A stretch of 62,176 nt of DNA from an uncultured Clostridia bacterium (GTDB lineage Bacteria > Bacillota > Clostridia > TANB77 > CAG-508). Location: contig CAKMVZ010000008.1 in NCBI GenBank assembly GCA_928721915.1, positions 1-62,176 of the forward strand, given 5' to 3'. Of this stretch, positions 49,368-59,201 are shown piece by piece (position 1 is the stretch's first letter; every line of letters begins with the position of its first letter). Under the pieces are notes generated by a model. That model worked only from the letters and a program-made list of their open reading frames with translations, was not told the DNA's origin and searched no databases. Position numbers and translations under genes: made by a program.

Positions 49368-51464
49368 TTAATGCTCATCTTTTGTTTCTTCTTTTTTATT
49401 TATTTGTTCATTTTTTATATGAGCTGTATATTCTAAATCTTGAGCTAAATCTTGACTTAAAGCTCTTCTAGCTTCAGATAAAATCCTAACTTGTTTTTCA
49501 TCATCTTTTTGAATCGTTTCAAAAATTCCAGCATTTTTAAGTTCTTTTAACTTTGCTTCTGCAATTTTTCTTAAAGTCTCTCTTCTTTTAAAATCTTCTT
49601 TTTCATCACTTTTGTAAATTCCACTAAATTCTTGCACAAGTTCAATTGATTGAGTTCTTAACTCAGTTGCAATTTCATATAAGTCTCTATCATATGCCTC
49701 TTGTAAAATTGAACTATTACTATAAATGCGATCCATAATACCGTTTAAATCAGATATATCTTCTTTAGTAATAAATCCATTTTCTTGACTAGCTTTAACT
49801 TCTTTAGATACATTTTCTATATAATCAATTACATTTTTATTTAATCCTATTTTTTGAGCTTTGTTTTTATCATACATTTCAGGAGAGTCTAAATAGTAAC
49901 TTATATAATCTAAATCCTCATAATCAAAATTTTTAACATTTGGAATTTGTACAACGCTTTTCAAATGTTCATCAATACCTGCTTTTTCTATTTCTTCAAG
50001 AGTAACAGGTGAACCTTCTGGAATTTCTAATTCTCCATTTTCATCTATAGAAATACTATTTATAAAAGTTTTTGCTTTTGCATAGTCTAAACCTAATTTA
50101 TTTTGAAATTCTATACTTATTCCTCTTAAACTTAAATCTATTAATCCCTTCTTTAATTTAACTGCTAAGTCATCATTTTCATGTAATATTTTATTCTCTA
50201 CACTTTCTCTTTTTTCATTATTTTGAATATCATCTAAATATCTTTTTTGAAGAGATGTGTAATTAGAATCATAATTATTTTTATTATTGCCTAAAATAGT
50301 TTCATTTAATCTATCTGCCGAAAAATCAAGAACCTTACTTGTTACTTCATCTAATGTAGCTAAAGCATCTACTGTTTTATTGAATTTATTTTGTTTTCTT
50401 GCTTTGTTAATTTTATCAGCTTTTTGCTTACATTTTTTAGCAGCACCTCTTGCACCTTTAAATATTGCTTTTCCTGTTAAGCTAGTTAATGTAGCAGCAC
50501 CTTTAATAGTTTTTATTCCAAGCTTTCCAACTCCTTTTACTGCTTTACCTGCTAATCTACCTGTAACATACAAGCCTGTAACTGCTGTCGCAGCTCCAAT
50601 AAAAGCAGTGCCAGCAATTAAATCGTGTGATAAATTTCCATTTGGCAAATAATATAATAAAATATCACGTGAAACACCAAGAATTTTTTTAACTCCTGAT
50701 GCTATTGTTTTGTCTTTTTTTATACTTATATCTAATGAATCTTTAGCATTTTTCCTATTTGTTTTTTCTTGTTTTGCCTTTTCTTTTAAAACTTTTTGAT
50801 GTTCAATCATGCTTTTTAATATATCTGATGCTTTTTCATCTCTTTTATCTATAACTTTTCCATCTATTTCTATATAATCAGAATCATATTCTCTTTGTTT
50901 CGGTGTATATTCTATATCTGGCTCTTCAAAATCTGATTTATTTTTTATTTCATCTTCTGTTAGAATTAATTCGTCCTCTGGCTCTTTTTCATCAAAATAC
51001 CAATCATCATCAAACATCTCATCTTGAGTTTGTTCTTCTACTTCCTCGTTTTTACTATTTTTTAATCTTTCATTTTCTTCTTTTAATCTTTCAATTTCTT
51101 TTTTGGCATCATCTAATTGATCTCTCATAGATTTAATATATTCTTTTTGTTCTTTAGTAAAAAATTTAAATGGTATAAAAGTTTGAATAAATTTTTCTTG
51201 AATTTCTTTTTCCATTTTAGAATCTTGTAATAATATACCTAATTCATGTAAATTTTTTATTCTATCTGCAGATTTAACCTTATCACCAGCTTCTACATTA
51301 GACTTATTTTTCTTATATTCAACTAGTACTTTACACAATTTTGTAATATATTCTTCTTGCTTTTCTTCATCTCCTAAATGCTTTAAAGATACATTATTTT
51401 GATTTAAAAACTTTTTTATACTATTATTCGAAATATAAGTTGGTTTTTGACTTTTTTTACTCAT
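49368..51464 (-). CDS. Unknown large coiled-coil protein with central hydrophobic segments
   Basis: 698 residues. The N-terminal ~280 residues are Lys/Glu-rich with coiled coil (YIKSMRDQLDDAKKEIERLK). Then two hydrophobic, Gly/Ala-rich segments (LSHDLIAGTAFIGAATAVTG and GVGKLGIKTIKGAATLTSLT), which resemble membrane-inserting hairpins. A helical C-terminal half follows. No known family. RBS AGAAAGGG. It and the next gene form an operon with the 50-residue gene downstream. No in-frame CGG. Confidence 0.65.
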   Translation of the reverse strand: MSKKSQKPTYISNNSIKKFLNQNNVSLKHLGDEEKQEEYITKLCKVLVEYKKNKSNVEAGDKVKSADRIKNLHELGILLQDSKMEKEIQEKFIQTFIPFKFFTKEQKEYIKSMRDQLDDAKKEIERLKEENERLKNSKNEEVEEQTQDEMFDDDWYFDEKEPEDELILTEDEIKNKSDFEEPDIEYTPKQREYDSDYIEIDGKVIDKRDEKASDILKSMIEHQKVLKEKAKQEKTNRKNAKDSLDISIKKDKTIASGVKKILGVSRDILLYYLPNGNLSHDLIAGTAFIGAATAVTGLYVTGRLAGKAVKGVGKLGIKTIKGAATLTSLTGKAIFKGARGAAKKCKQKADKINKARKQNKFNKTVDALATLDEVTSKVLDFSADRLNETILGNNKNNYDSNYTSLQKRYLDDIQNNEKRESVENKILHENDDLAVKLKKGLIDLSLRGISIEFQNKLGLDYAKAKTFINSISIDENGELEIPEGSPVTLEEIEKAGIDEHLKSVVQIPNVKNFDYEDLDYISYYLDSPEMYDKNKAQKIGLNKNVIDYIENVSKEVKASQENGFITKEDISDLNGIMDRIYSNSSILQEAYDRDLYEIATELRTQSIELVQEFSGIYKSDEKEDFKRRETLRKIAEAKLKELKNAGIFETIQKDDEKQVRILSEARRALSQDLAQDLEYTAHIKNEQINKKEETKDEH

Positions 51465-51498
51465 TATTTAACCCTTTCTATAAATATTATTAGTCAAA

Positions 51499-52230
51499 TT
51501 AAACAGCCTCTTCTAATTCTATCTCTTTTATCTCAAGTATATCTGTAATAAATTCTATTGTTTCATTTCTAAAATTTTCTACAATTTTTTCTGTATCTAT
51601 ATTATCAACTTTTGCCTGATATTTATCTAAAGTTTCTTTATACAATGAACTTCCCACAAAGAAATTTACAATTATATTTTTTAATTTTGTAAATATACGA
51701 TTTTCATCAATAATTTTAAGGTTACTTTCTATATAAAAATTATTATCTATCTGACTTTCAAAGTCACCAATACATTTTTTAAATTGCTCTTCACATTTCT
51801 TTATAATTTTTTCATATACATCATTTTTATTCTTTATTTTTAATTTTAAATTATTATAATCTTTAGAATTTAATTCTTGATCATTTACAACTTTTTGATA
51901 ATTAATCATTGCAGCTTTTTGTTTAAGCCTAGCATCTCCTATCTCATTTTGTATATTAACATATTGCAAATATAACTCATCATATACAATATTTAACTTT
52001 TTCCTATAAGTGTTAATTATACTATCTACTAAATTAAACTCTTTATCTGGCTTTTGATTAAAACTACTTGCTTCCATTTGCAATAAATTATATAAATATG
52101 AAATTTTTTCTTTCATCATATTTTCACTTTTTTTAATAAAGATAGCAGCATTTACTTTTGATAGAATTGTCTCAATATTTGTAATCTCATTTAACATTTT
52201 TATAAGAGCTTGGCTTACCTTTTCACTCAT
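51499..52230 (-). CDS. Unknown helical protein
   Basis: 243 residues, all predicted helical and charged (MSEKVSQALIKMLNEITNIE), with no signal or membrane segment except a mildly hydrophobic patch (NIIVNFFVGSSLYKE). RBS GGAGGAAAAGCT. Same operon as the large coiled-coil gene. Unknown; no in-frame CGG. Confidence 0.6.
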   Translation of the reverse strand: MSEKVSQALIKMLNEITNIETILSKVNAAIFIKKSENMMKEKISYLYNLLQMEASSFNQKPDKEFNLVDSIINTYRKKLNIVYDELYLQYVNIQNEIGDARLKQKAAMINYQKVVNDQELNSKDYNNLKLKIKNKNDVYEKIIKKCEEQFKKCIGDFESQIDNNFYIESNLKIIDENRIFTKLKNIIVNFFVGSSLYKETLDKYQAKVDNIDTEKIVENFRNETIEFITDILEIKEIELEEAV

Positions 52231-52323
52231 AGCTTTTCCTCCAACATTTTATCTTTAGCAATTTTAAATATAAAATATATCAATAATATATTATAGATAA
52301 TTTAATTAATTTTCAAGTAGTTT

Positions 52324-53487
52324 TTAAATAAATTCTTCAAATATAATATTTGCTAAGTCCAGTCCTTTTAAAGTTGGTTTTATAAATATATTATTTTCTT
52401 CTATTAATCCTTCATTTTTTAACTTTGTAATCTCATGAAAAAAAATTTTATTTATATCTATTTTAAATTTTTTATAAAAATCTATCTTTTTAATTCCATT
52501 TATTTTTCTAAAACCTAATAACATATATTCTTTCATTTGGTCTATACTAGATTGCACTTCATGAACCATAACACTATTATTATACACCTGTTCGCCACTT
52601 TTTTCAATATATTTTTGAAAATTTGTTTGATTTGAAAAACGTTTTTTATTAAAATAAGAATGACTTCCAAGCCCAAACCCTAAATATTCATGTTGTTCCC
52701 AACAATTTAGATTATGCTTTGAATAAAAACCTTTTTTAGCGAAATTTGAAATTTCATAATGTATATAATTATTTTTTTCTAAGATTTCTTTAGATTTATG
52801 GTACATTTTTCTTTCTAATTCTTCAGATGGAAGTGTAAACTTACCAGTTTTTACTTCTTTTTCTAATAAAGTTCCTTCTTCTAAAATAAGTGAATAAAGT
52901 GAAATATGATTTGGATTTAAAGTTAATATTTTATTTAATGATTCTTCTATATAAGCCAAAGTTTGATTAGGTAATCCTATCATTAAATCAATATTTATAT
53001 TATTAAATCTAAGTTCTCTTGCTAATTTATATGTATTTAAAAATTCATAAAAATTATGAATTCTGCCAATATTTTTTAAAATTTCATCATGAGTTTCTTG
53101 CAGACCCATACTTAATCTATTTATTCCAGAACTATAATAATCTTGTAATTTATTTTTATCCACAGTACCTGGGTTTATTTCAATTGTTATTTCTGGATTA
53201 TTTTTTATAATAAAATTTTCTTTTAAAGTATTTAAAATTTGCACAATATATTTCGATTCAATAAAAGAAGGTGTTCCTCCTCCAATATATATTGTATCAA
53301 TAACTATATCATTAAAGTCATTTTCAATATTATTCTTATATAAAATACCTTTATATTCTTTAATTTCCCATACTACTCTATCTACATATTCTTTCACATA
53401 CTCATTATTTTCAAAAGAAAGAAAATCACAGTATTTACACTTTCTTTTACAAAAAGGTATATGAATATAAATTCCAACTTCTCTCAA
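52324..53487 (-). CDS. hemW: HemW-like radical SAM protein
   Basis: 387 residues, TTG start with AAGGAG. Radical SAM cysteines CKRKCKYC near residue 16, GGGTPS near residue 76, EINPGTVD and LMIGLPNQT. HemW is a haem-binding chaperone-type protein related to HemN. It heads the hemW-whiA-prmC group. No in-frame CGG. Confidence 0.9.
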   Translation of the reverse strand: MREVGIYIHIPFCKRKCKYCDFLSFENNEYVKEYVDRVVWEIKEYKGILYKNNIENDFNDIVIDTIYIGGGTPSFIESKYIVQILNTLKENFIIKNNPEITIEINPGTVDKNKLQDYYSSGINRLSMGLQETHDEILKNIGRIHNFYEFLNTYKLARELRFNNINIDLMIGLPNQTLAYIEESLNKILTLNPNHISLYSLILEEGTLLEKEVKTGKFTLPSEELERKMYHKSKEILEKNNYIHYEISNFAKKGFYSKHNLNCWEQHEYLGFGLGSHSYFNKKRFSNQTNFQKYIEKSGEQVYNNSVMVHEVQSSIDQMKEYMLLGFRKINGIKKIDFYKKFKIDINKIFFHEITKLKNEGLIEENNIFIKPTLKGLDLANIIFEEFI

Positions 53488-53505
53488 AAGATAAACTCCT
53501 TATTT

Positions 53506-54360
53506 TTATTTTCTTAGTTCTTCAGCATAATTATTAATCTTTTTAAATCTATGATTTACACCAGATTTACTAATTGGAACTTCTAACATTTCTCCAATTT
53601 CTTTTAAAGAAGCTTCTGGATTTTCTAATCTTAGTAAAGCAACTTCTTTTAATTCATTTGGTAAATCTTCAAATTTATTTTTCTTCTTAATTAACTTAAT
53701 ATCTTCAATTTGAAGAAATGCTGCATCTATAGTTTTGTTTAAATTTGCAGTTTCCATATTTACAATTCTATTTACATTATTTTTCATTTCTTTATATATT
53801 CTAATATCTTCAAATTTTAAAACTGCTTTACTTGCACCAATACAAGCTAAAAACTTTGAAATTTGTTCACTTTCTTTTAAATAAATAATATATTTTAAAT
53901 TAGAATTTATAATTTTAAATTCTATTCCATAAGTTTTACTCAAATTTAAAATATATTCTGCATTTTTTCTATTTTCAAAATTAATTTGAATATGATAACT
54001 TTTTTCAGGTTCAGTAATCGAACCAGCTCCTAAAAAAGCTCCTTTTATTATATTTTTCTTTATCTCATCATTATTTATATTAGCAAATTTTGAAAATCTA
54101 TCTAAAATTTCTTTGCTATCTATTACAGCTTCAAAAAATTTTCCTTTTTTATTTGGTTCATAATCAATTTGTAAATTAAATAAAATTTTAAATAAACTTT
54201 CAATATTATATTCATTTTCTGTTATATAACAAACTTTTTTATCATCTAATGAAGTATTACCTGTTAAAAAATAGCCCAAAAGTTCTGCTTCTAATAATTC
54301 TTTATTTTTAAAATTTTTAATATCACTTAATTCTTCTTTTACATCAAAAGAAAAAGACAT
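53506..54360 (-). CDS. whiA: WhiA sporulation/cell-division regulator
   Basis: 284 residues. N-terminal LAGLIDADG-like domain (MSFSFDVKEELSDIKNF, KGAFLGAGSITEPEKSYHIQ) and a C-terminal HTH (ENPEASLKEIGEMLEVPISK, SGVNHRFKKIN). DNA-binding regulator of sporulation or division in Gram-positives. RBS AAAGGAGAG. No in-frame CGG. Confidence 0.93.
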   Translation of the reverse strand: MSFSFDVKEELSDIKNFKNKELLEAELLGYFLTGNTSLDDKKVCYITENEYNIESLFKILFNLQIDYEPNKKGKFFEAVIDSKEILDRFSKFANINNDEIKKNIIKGAFLGAGSITEPEKSYHIQINFENRKNAEYILNLSKTYGIEFKIINSNLKYIIYLKESEQISKFLACIGASKAVLKFEDIRIYKEMKNNVNRIVNMETANLNKTIDAAFLQIEDIKLIKKKNKFEDLPNELKEVALLRLENPEASLKEIGEMLEVPISKSGVNHRFKKINNYAEELRK

Positions 54361-54376
54361 ATTATGTTACTCTCCT

Positions 54377-55231
54377 TTAAATATTTTCATATTTTCCTAT
54401 AATTACTCTTTCTATATCTGATAAATCCTTAAATATTTTTATTTCTTTATATTTAAAATTTTTAAATAAATTTTCCACAGCTTCTTTTTGGTCATACCCA
54501 ATTTCTAAAGCTAAATAACCTGTTTTTCTAAAAAAGTTTGTTGATTCTTTTATTATTCTCCTATAAAAATCTAACCCATCTTGTCCACCATCTAAAGCAA
54601 GTCTTGGCTCATTTTTTACTTCTTTAGATAATTCATTAATTTTATCAGTTTTAATATATGGCGGGTTTGAAACTATTACATCAAATTTTTCATCAATATT
54701 TTCAAATAAATCAGATTTTATAAAATCTATTTTTACATTTTGTAAGTTTGCATTTTTCTTTGCTATTTCTAAAGCATTACTACTTATATCAGAACTAAGC
54801 ACATTGACATTTTGTAAATATTTTTTTAAACAAACCCCAATAATTCCACTACCTGTGCATAAATCTAATACCGTTATTTCTTTTTGACAACTTTTTTGTA
54901 AGTTTTTTATAATAGAAATTACATTTTCCACTAAAATCTCTGTATCAGGTTGAGGAATTAGTACATTTTTATCCACATAAAAGTTAACCCCCATAAATTC
55001 TTGTGAATTAGTTAAATATTGAATTGGCACTCCACTACATAATTTATTAACTTTTTCAAAAAATTCATTTTCTTGTAAGCTTAATAGAACTTCATCATCA
55101 TGAATTATTAAATATTCTTTTTCAACATTTAAAATGTGAGCTAATAAAATTCTAGATTTTAAAAAAACTTCATCAATATTATTTTGAATTAAAATTTGAT
55201 TTGCTTTTTTTAATGCTTCTTTTATTTTCAT
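54377..55231 (-). CDS. prmC: Release factor glutamine methyltransferase
   Basis: 284 residues with the SAM site VLDLCTGSGIIGVCLKKY and the catalytic VSNPPYIKTD. PrmC methylates the GGQ glutamine of release factors. It is the last gene of the whiA operon and ends 16 bases before whiA starts. Relevant context for translation fidelity, though it is a housekeeping gene. CGGs out of phase only. Confidence 0.93.
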   Translation of the reverse strand: MKIKEALKKANQILIQNNIDEVFLKSRILLAHILNVEKEYLIIHDDEVLLSLQENEFFEKVNKLCSGVPIQYLTNSQEFMGVNFYVDKNVLIPQPDTEILVENVISIIKNLQKSCQKEITVLDLCTGSGIIGVCLKKYLQNVNVLSSDISSNALEIAKKNANLQNVKIDFIKSDLFENIDEKFDVIVSNPPYIKTDKINELSKEVKNEPRLALDGGQDGLDFYRRIIKESTNFFRKTGYLALEIGYDQKEAVENLFKNFKYKEIKIFKDLSDIERVIIGKYENI

Positions 55232-55312
55232 TAATATTTTTCCTTAAAAATTATTTATATTTTGCGATAATATTTTAGCATAAATATAAACTTTCTGTCA
55301 AAAACAAAAAAA

Positions 55313-55506
55313 TAACCCCCACGTTTAAGCCGTTCTAGTAATGAATTTTTAATGGACCTGTACTCACACAGGTGGGTGCCCGCCTGAATGCTTATGGGTT
55401 TCTTACATAAATGCAAGCATACACGCCACATCCAGAGAACTTAAAGCTCCCTTATCCATAACTTGTAGGTTCTAAAAATTCAGTCTTAACGCACTACGCA
55501 GGGAAA
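55313..55506 (-). ncRNA. ssrS: 6S-like RNA
   Basis: About 190 nt on the minus strand with rod-like pairing. CCCTGCGT at the 5' end pairs with ACGTGGGG at the 3' end, GAATTTTT pairs with AAAAATTC, and an apical ATGCTT/AAGCAT stem completes it. A large central bulge lies between. A T-run follows. This fits 6S RNA, which binds housekeeping RNA polymerase. The 460-base gap between prmC and sigK has no reading frame of note. Identified by structure only, not by alignment. Confidence 0.65.
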
Positions 55507-55693
55507 TTTAAAATCTATTTAAATATTTTGTATAATTATATTACCACATTATTATTGACATTTCAACTTAAGATTATTCTAGTTTTTATAACTAAAATCT
55601 GTATAACTATACTCTTTCTTGCTTTTTCTTTGATTTAATCAAATTTACATATTTGCAAAAAATTTTTATTTGTTATAAAATTAATTTGTGTAG

Positions 55694-56389
55694 TTATTGC
55701 TCTATTGCTTTACTTAGCTTTCCTATCGCCTTTGTTTCAATTCTTGAAACATAAGAACGACTAATATTCATCATTTTTGCAATTTCTTTTTGAGTTTTTG
55801 GCTTTTCTCCATTTAAACCAAATCTTAATTCTATTATTTTCATTTCTCTATTTTGTAAAATATTTTTCATTTTACTATATAGTTCTTTTATTTTAAGTTT
55901 TAAATCAACAGTATCTTCAATTGCTCTTTCGTTATTTTCTAAAATTTCTCCTAAAGTCATGACATTATCATCTTTGTCTTTTCCTATAGGCTCATTTAAA
56001 TATACTTCATTTCCTTCTTTCTTTTTAGATCTTAAAAACATTAAAATTTCATTTTCTATACATTTTGCGACATATGTAGCAAGCTTAATATTTTTATTAA
56101 TATCAAAACTATTTATTCCTTTAATTAATCCAATTGTTCCAATTGAAATTAAATCATCTTGCTCAACCCCTGAAAAAGAATATTTTTTACAAACATGCGC
56201 AACTAATCTTAAGTTTCTTTCAATTAAAATATTTCTAGATTTTTCATCTCCATTTTTCATTTTTATTAAATGCTCTTTTTCTTCTTCACTTGATAGTGGC
56301 TCAGGAAAAAGATTCGAGCTTTGTATATATCCAAAACCTATTATTGCAATTTGCAAAAAATTTATTATATTAGCTATTGATAAAATCAG
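55694..56389 (-). CDS. sigK: RNA polymerase sigma factor SigK
   Basis: A sigma-70 family protein of about 231 residues. Region 2 RNILIERNLRLVAHVCKKYS, DDLISIGTIGLIKGINSFDI and region 4 TQKEIAKMMNISRSYVSRIE. SigK directs late mother-cell sporulation genes and is made as a pro-protein. A start at CTG 56389, six bases after GGGGGAG, gives 27 residues before the FPEPLS block, like known pro-SigK. The TTG at 56356 would cut off half of the pro-sequence. It is uninterrupted (no skin element). Confidence 0.9.
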   Translation of the reverse strand: MILSIANIINFLQIAIIGFGYIQSSNLFPEPLSSEEEKEHLIKMKNGDEKSRNILIERNLRLVAHVCKKYSFSGVEQDDLISIGTIGLIKGINSFDINKNIKLATYVAKCIENEILMFLRSKKKEGNEVYLNEPIGKDKDDNVMTLGEILENNERAIEDTVDLKLKIKELYSKMKNILQNREMKIIELRFGLNGEKPKTQKEIAKMMNISRSYVSRIETKAIGKLSKAIEQ

Positions 56390-56474
56390 TTCAATCTCCC
56401 CCTAACAAATTTTCTATACAGTTTTATTATATGTAAGAAAATTAAAAACGTAGCTTGGAAGTCTTGAACTTTTT

Positions 56475-57929
56475 TTATTTTATTTTCTTTAATTTCATAC
56501 TAGCTAGAGGAATTAATATTACTATATATGGTAATATATATCTTGATTTTGCCTCCCAAATTATATGAAATGAAAATCCACCTATAAAAATTAATAATAA
56601 TAAAATTACTTCATATGAAAGATTATTTCTATTTTTTATAAAAAATCCAATACTATATATACAAATTAATATTAACATTGTTTTTTGATAAAATTCAAGT
56701 GGATATGAAATATCACTCTTTCCTAAATTATTTGTTACTGCTTGATATGTATTTTCCCCCCACATCGAAGCTAATTTTTTAACGTAAAAATCAAAAGCTT
56801 CTCCAATATTTTGTGAAAAATATGTTAATCTTTCTTTTATTGCTTCTTTATATTCTTCATTTACTACATTTTTAGGATTTTTTAATGCATATTCTCCAAT
56901 ATCCTCATTATACCATCCATTTCCTCTCCATGATTCACTCATTGACATAAGTATATAACTAATTACTGGAAGTCCATTTTCTTTACTTAAATTATACTTA
57001 TCTAAATAATAGTTTTGAATAAATTTTGCTGGCATAATAGAAATTATAATATATAAAAAAATCATTAAAGCACTTATAATATTTTCTTTTAAAACTTTTT
57101 TCTTAATATCTCTAAAAAAGTAAAGCCACAAATACATAACAATTGCAATAACAAAAATTAAAATATTCATTCTCATCATGACTGCAATCATCATGAAAAT
57201 AGCAGAATATCCTATAAACTTAAGCTCCTTAGTTTCAGTATATTTCATTATATAATATATAGAAAATAAACCTAAACCTATGCTTGGAATATCTCCATAA
57301 ATAAATGTTGATAACATTATAAGAGAGAAAAAAGTTAATATAAAAAATATTTGTCTTATTTTATTTACTTCATATTTTTTAGATAAATGATTAGTTATTT
57401 TATATAATCCAATAAAAGTCATTATATTTCCAATTAAATTTATTACTCTTAAAACTTCCATTATATCAAATCTAATCGCTCTAAAAAATAGACTATATAT
57501 AAAAGCTAATGAAATTTGCTGATTATAAAGCTCTATGTAATTTTTAAGTGGAATTTTAGCATAAGTAATATTAGATAACATATCTTCTAAATTATTATTA
57601 TATATACCTTGAGCTATATTACATGTATGAGCTTGATCTGCTAAAACTAAAGGATTTACTGTAACTAGCCATAAGACATTTAATATAATATAAATAATTA
57701 AACTTATATTAAAAAATCTTTTTTTATTTTTTTCATTTAATTTTTTATCTAAGAAATTAGTAATTAAAATAAAAACTACTCCCAAAATTACCATTCCTAT
57801 AATATATAGAAAAGAATTATTTGAAATAGTAATGCTTTCATATTGGTCAAGATATGAATTGTATACTAGATTTACTAAAATAACAATACTTAAAAAAAAT
57901 ATTCCAATAATTCCAATTAGTTTTTTCAT
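56475..57929 (-). CDS. Multi-pass membrane protein, ArnT/PMT-like glycosyltransferase
   Basis: 484 residues from ATG 57929 (GGAGGATTT RBS; an upstream ATG has none). About eleven membrane helices, with a loop containing WLVTVNPLVLADQAHTCNI and DIPSIGLGLFSIYYIM, resembling lipid-linked sugar transferases (GT39/GT83-like) that act outside the membrane. C-terminal basic end. Substrate unknown. No in-frame CGG. Confidence 0.65.
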   Translation of the reverse strand: MKKLIGIIGIFFLSIVILVNLVYNSYLDQYESITISNNSFLYIIGMVILGVVFILITNFLDKKLNEKNKKRFFNISLIIYIILNVLWLVTVNPLVLADQAHTCNIAQGIYNNNLEDMLSNITYAKIPLKNYIELYNQQISLAFIYSLFFRAIRFDIMEVLRVINLIGNIMTFIGLYKITNHLSKKYEVNKIRQIFFILTFFSLIMLSTFIYGDIPSIGLGLFSIYYIMKYTETKELKFIGYSAIFMMIAVMMRMNILIFVIAIVMYLWLYFFRDIKKKVLKENIISALMIFLYIIISIMPAKFIQNYYLDKYNLSKENGLPVISYILMSMSESWRGNGWYNEDIGEYALKNPKNVVNEEYKEAIKERLTYFSQNIGEAFDFYVKKLASMWGENTYQAVTNNLGKSDISYPLEFYQKTMLILICIYSIGFFIKNRNNLSYEVILLLLIFIGGFSFHIIWEAKSRYILPYIVILIPLASMKLKKIK

Positions 57930-58112
57930 AAATCCTCCAAATCTTATTTCATTTAACTTATATTTTTTAAAATTCATAAAAATTTTAACACAAAAAAATA
58001 TAAAAATAAATATCTATTATAATTTTTAATTTCAAAATAAACATAATTTTTCTCACACTTAAAATATTTAAACATATTATGTAATAAAAAGAAAAATTCT
58101 TTTTAACTTTTT

Positions 58113-58144
58113 GTATAGGCGTTTGATTTTTCTTGCGCCTATAC
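58113..58144 (+). other. Hairpin upstream of the 58188 gene
   Basis: GTATAGGCG / CGCCTATAC, 9-base perfect stem, ~45 bases upstream of the ATG. No T-run on the plus strand directly after. Leader structure or terminator of an unseen transcript. Confidence 0.45.
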
Positions 58145-58187
58145 TTAAAAATAAAAATTTAAAATTTTAAGAAAGGATTGAATTTTT

Positions 58188-58613
58188 ATGAATTTTGATA
58201 ATTGTGATAAAAATAAAATTGAAATGAACGGCTTTATAGAAAATGGTAAACAATATGATATCGAAGTTAAAGTTCCTGAGGATAAAAGAAGTGTTGCTTT
58301 TGGTATTGTAAAAGATGAATATGGAGATCCAATTTGTGATGCAGTTGTTAAATTAATTGAAGTTGAAAAATGCTTAGGAAGAGAAGAAAGAAAACCAGTT
58401 TCTCATACCTTTACTAATGAAAATGGTGAATTTGTTTTTGGACCACTTTGCCCAGATAAATCATATGATTTACAAATTTGGGTAAATAGAGTAAAACATG
58501 TTAAAATCTGTCATGTAGCTAAACCAAAACATCAAGATTGTTTAAAAGGTGAAAAAATAGAATGCAAAAAAGATGATTTTGGACCTATAAAACCAGATTG
58601 TGGTTGCAAATAA
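58188..58613 (+). CDS. Small protein with carboxypeptidase-regulatory-like (Ig-fold) domain
   Basis: 141 residues. A beta-sandwich pattern SVAFGIVKDEYGDPICDAVV, SHTFTNENGEFVFGPLCPDK and YDLQIWV is typical of CarboxypepD_reg-like repeats. Ten or so cysteines are clustered at the end (CHVAKPKHQDCLKGEKIEC and a final CGCK). No signal peptide. Role unknown, perhaps a spore or coat protein. RBS GAAAGGATTGAA. Confidence 0.65.
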   Translation: MNFDNCDKNKIEMNGFIENGKQYDIEVKVPEDKRSVAFGIVKDEYGDPICDAVVKLIEVEKCLGREERKPVSHTFTNENGEFVFGPLCPDKSYDLQIWVNRVKHVKICHVAKPKHQDCLKGEKIECKKDDFGPIKPDCGCK

Positions 58614-58623
58614 AAATTTTTAT

Positions 58624-58648
58624 AAATTCCCAGTTATACTGGGAATTT
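58624..58648 (+). terminator. Terminator of the 58188 gene
   Basis: AAATTCCCAGT / ACTGGGAATTT hairpin followed by a T-run. Confidence 0.85.
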
Positions 58649-58655
58649 GCTTTTT

Positions 58656-58925
58656 GGGTATTGAAAACCACGTGTTATACGCGGGGTTCTGAAAGCTTCT
58701 AGCTATGAGTAGAAAAATTCCTCCTTTTTGATATAATAAATGTGGTCAGCCAACCGCAAATAAAAATCAAAAAGGAGGAATTTGTCATGAAAGACAATAA
58801 TAGTTTAGCACACAGCACTTGGAATTGCAAATAATTTTAAATTTAAATGAATTTTTATTGATATATGTATAAAATTTAACCTTCCAGCGATAGCTGGAAG
58901 GTTTTTAAAAATCAAATTTTTTTAA
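58656..58925 (+). mobile_element. Internally deleted IS200/IS605-family element
   Basis: A left region with hairpin-forming sequence, a 48-base remnant of tnpA and a right end with ACCTTCCAGC / GCTGGAAGGT (58879-58902) followed by T-run. The two ends and the start of tnpA remain while nearly all of the transposase is gone, as in passive miniature derivatives mobilised in trans. Arms AATTCCTCCTTTTTGAT (58716-58732) and its perfect complement (58766-58782) fold over the tnpA RBS. Confidence 0.7.
58787..58834 (+). pseudogene. tnpA remnant of IS200/IS605
   Basis: ATG 58787 reads MKDNNSLAHSTWNCK and stops. This is the start of the Y1 (HUH) transposase of IS200 (SLAH-x-x-W-x-CKYHIVF), cut exactly after the CK. 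AAAAAGGAGG in front is a strong RBS but lies in the 3' arm of the 17-base hairpin. Confidence 0.75.
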
Positions 58926-58971
58926 AACAAATTATGTTTATAAATAAAAAATTGTCCTTTTAATAAATTTC

Positions 58972-59112
58972 TTAAGAAATGCCCATCTTTCTTACAAATT
59001 GTTTTCCTTTTTTAATCATTTTTTTCTTACTTTCATCTATTGGCTCTGACCAAAGCATCATTGCTCCAGCTGTAATTAATGCTCCAATAGCAACACCTTC
59101 TACAAATTTCAT
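58972..59112 (-). CDS. Small membrane protein (46 aa)
   Basis: ATG 59112 with TAAGGAGG. MKFVEGVAIGALITAGAMML is a membrane segment, followed by WSEPIDESKKKMIKKGKQFV, a basic cytoplasmic helix, as in YtxH-type small proteins. Unknown function. Confidence 0.65.
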   Translation of the reverse strand: MKFVEGVAIGALITAGAMMLWSEPIDESKKKMIKKGKQFVRKMGIS

Positions 59113-59201
59113 AATATCCTCCTTAAACTTTAAGTTTTAATATTTTGATACTGTTTTAGTACTCCATCTTTTAATAGATTACTTTATACATTACCATAAA
59201 T

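Noticed and set aside
55313..55506. tmRNA or RNase P RNA
   Set aside because: Too short, no encoded tag or alanine acceptor end, and a single long rod fits 6S better.
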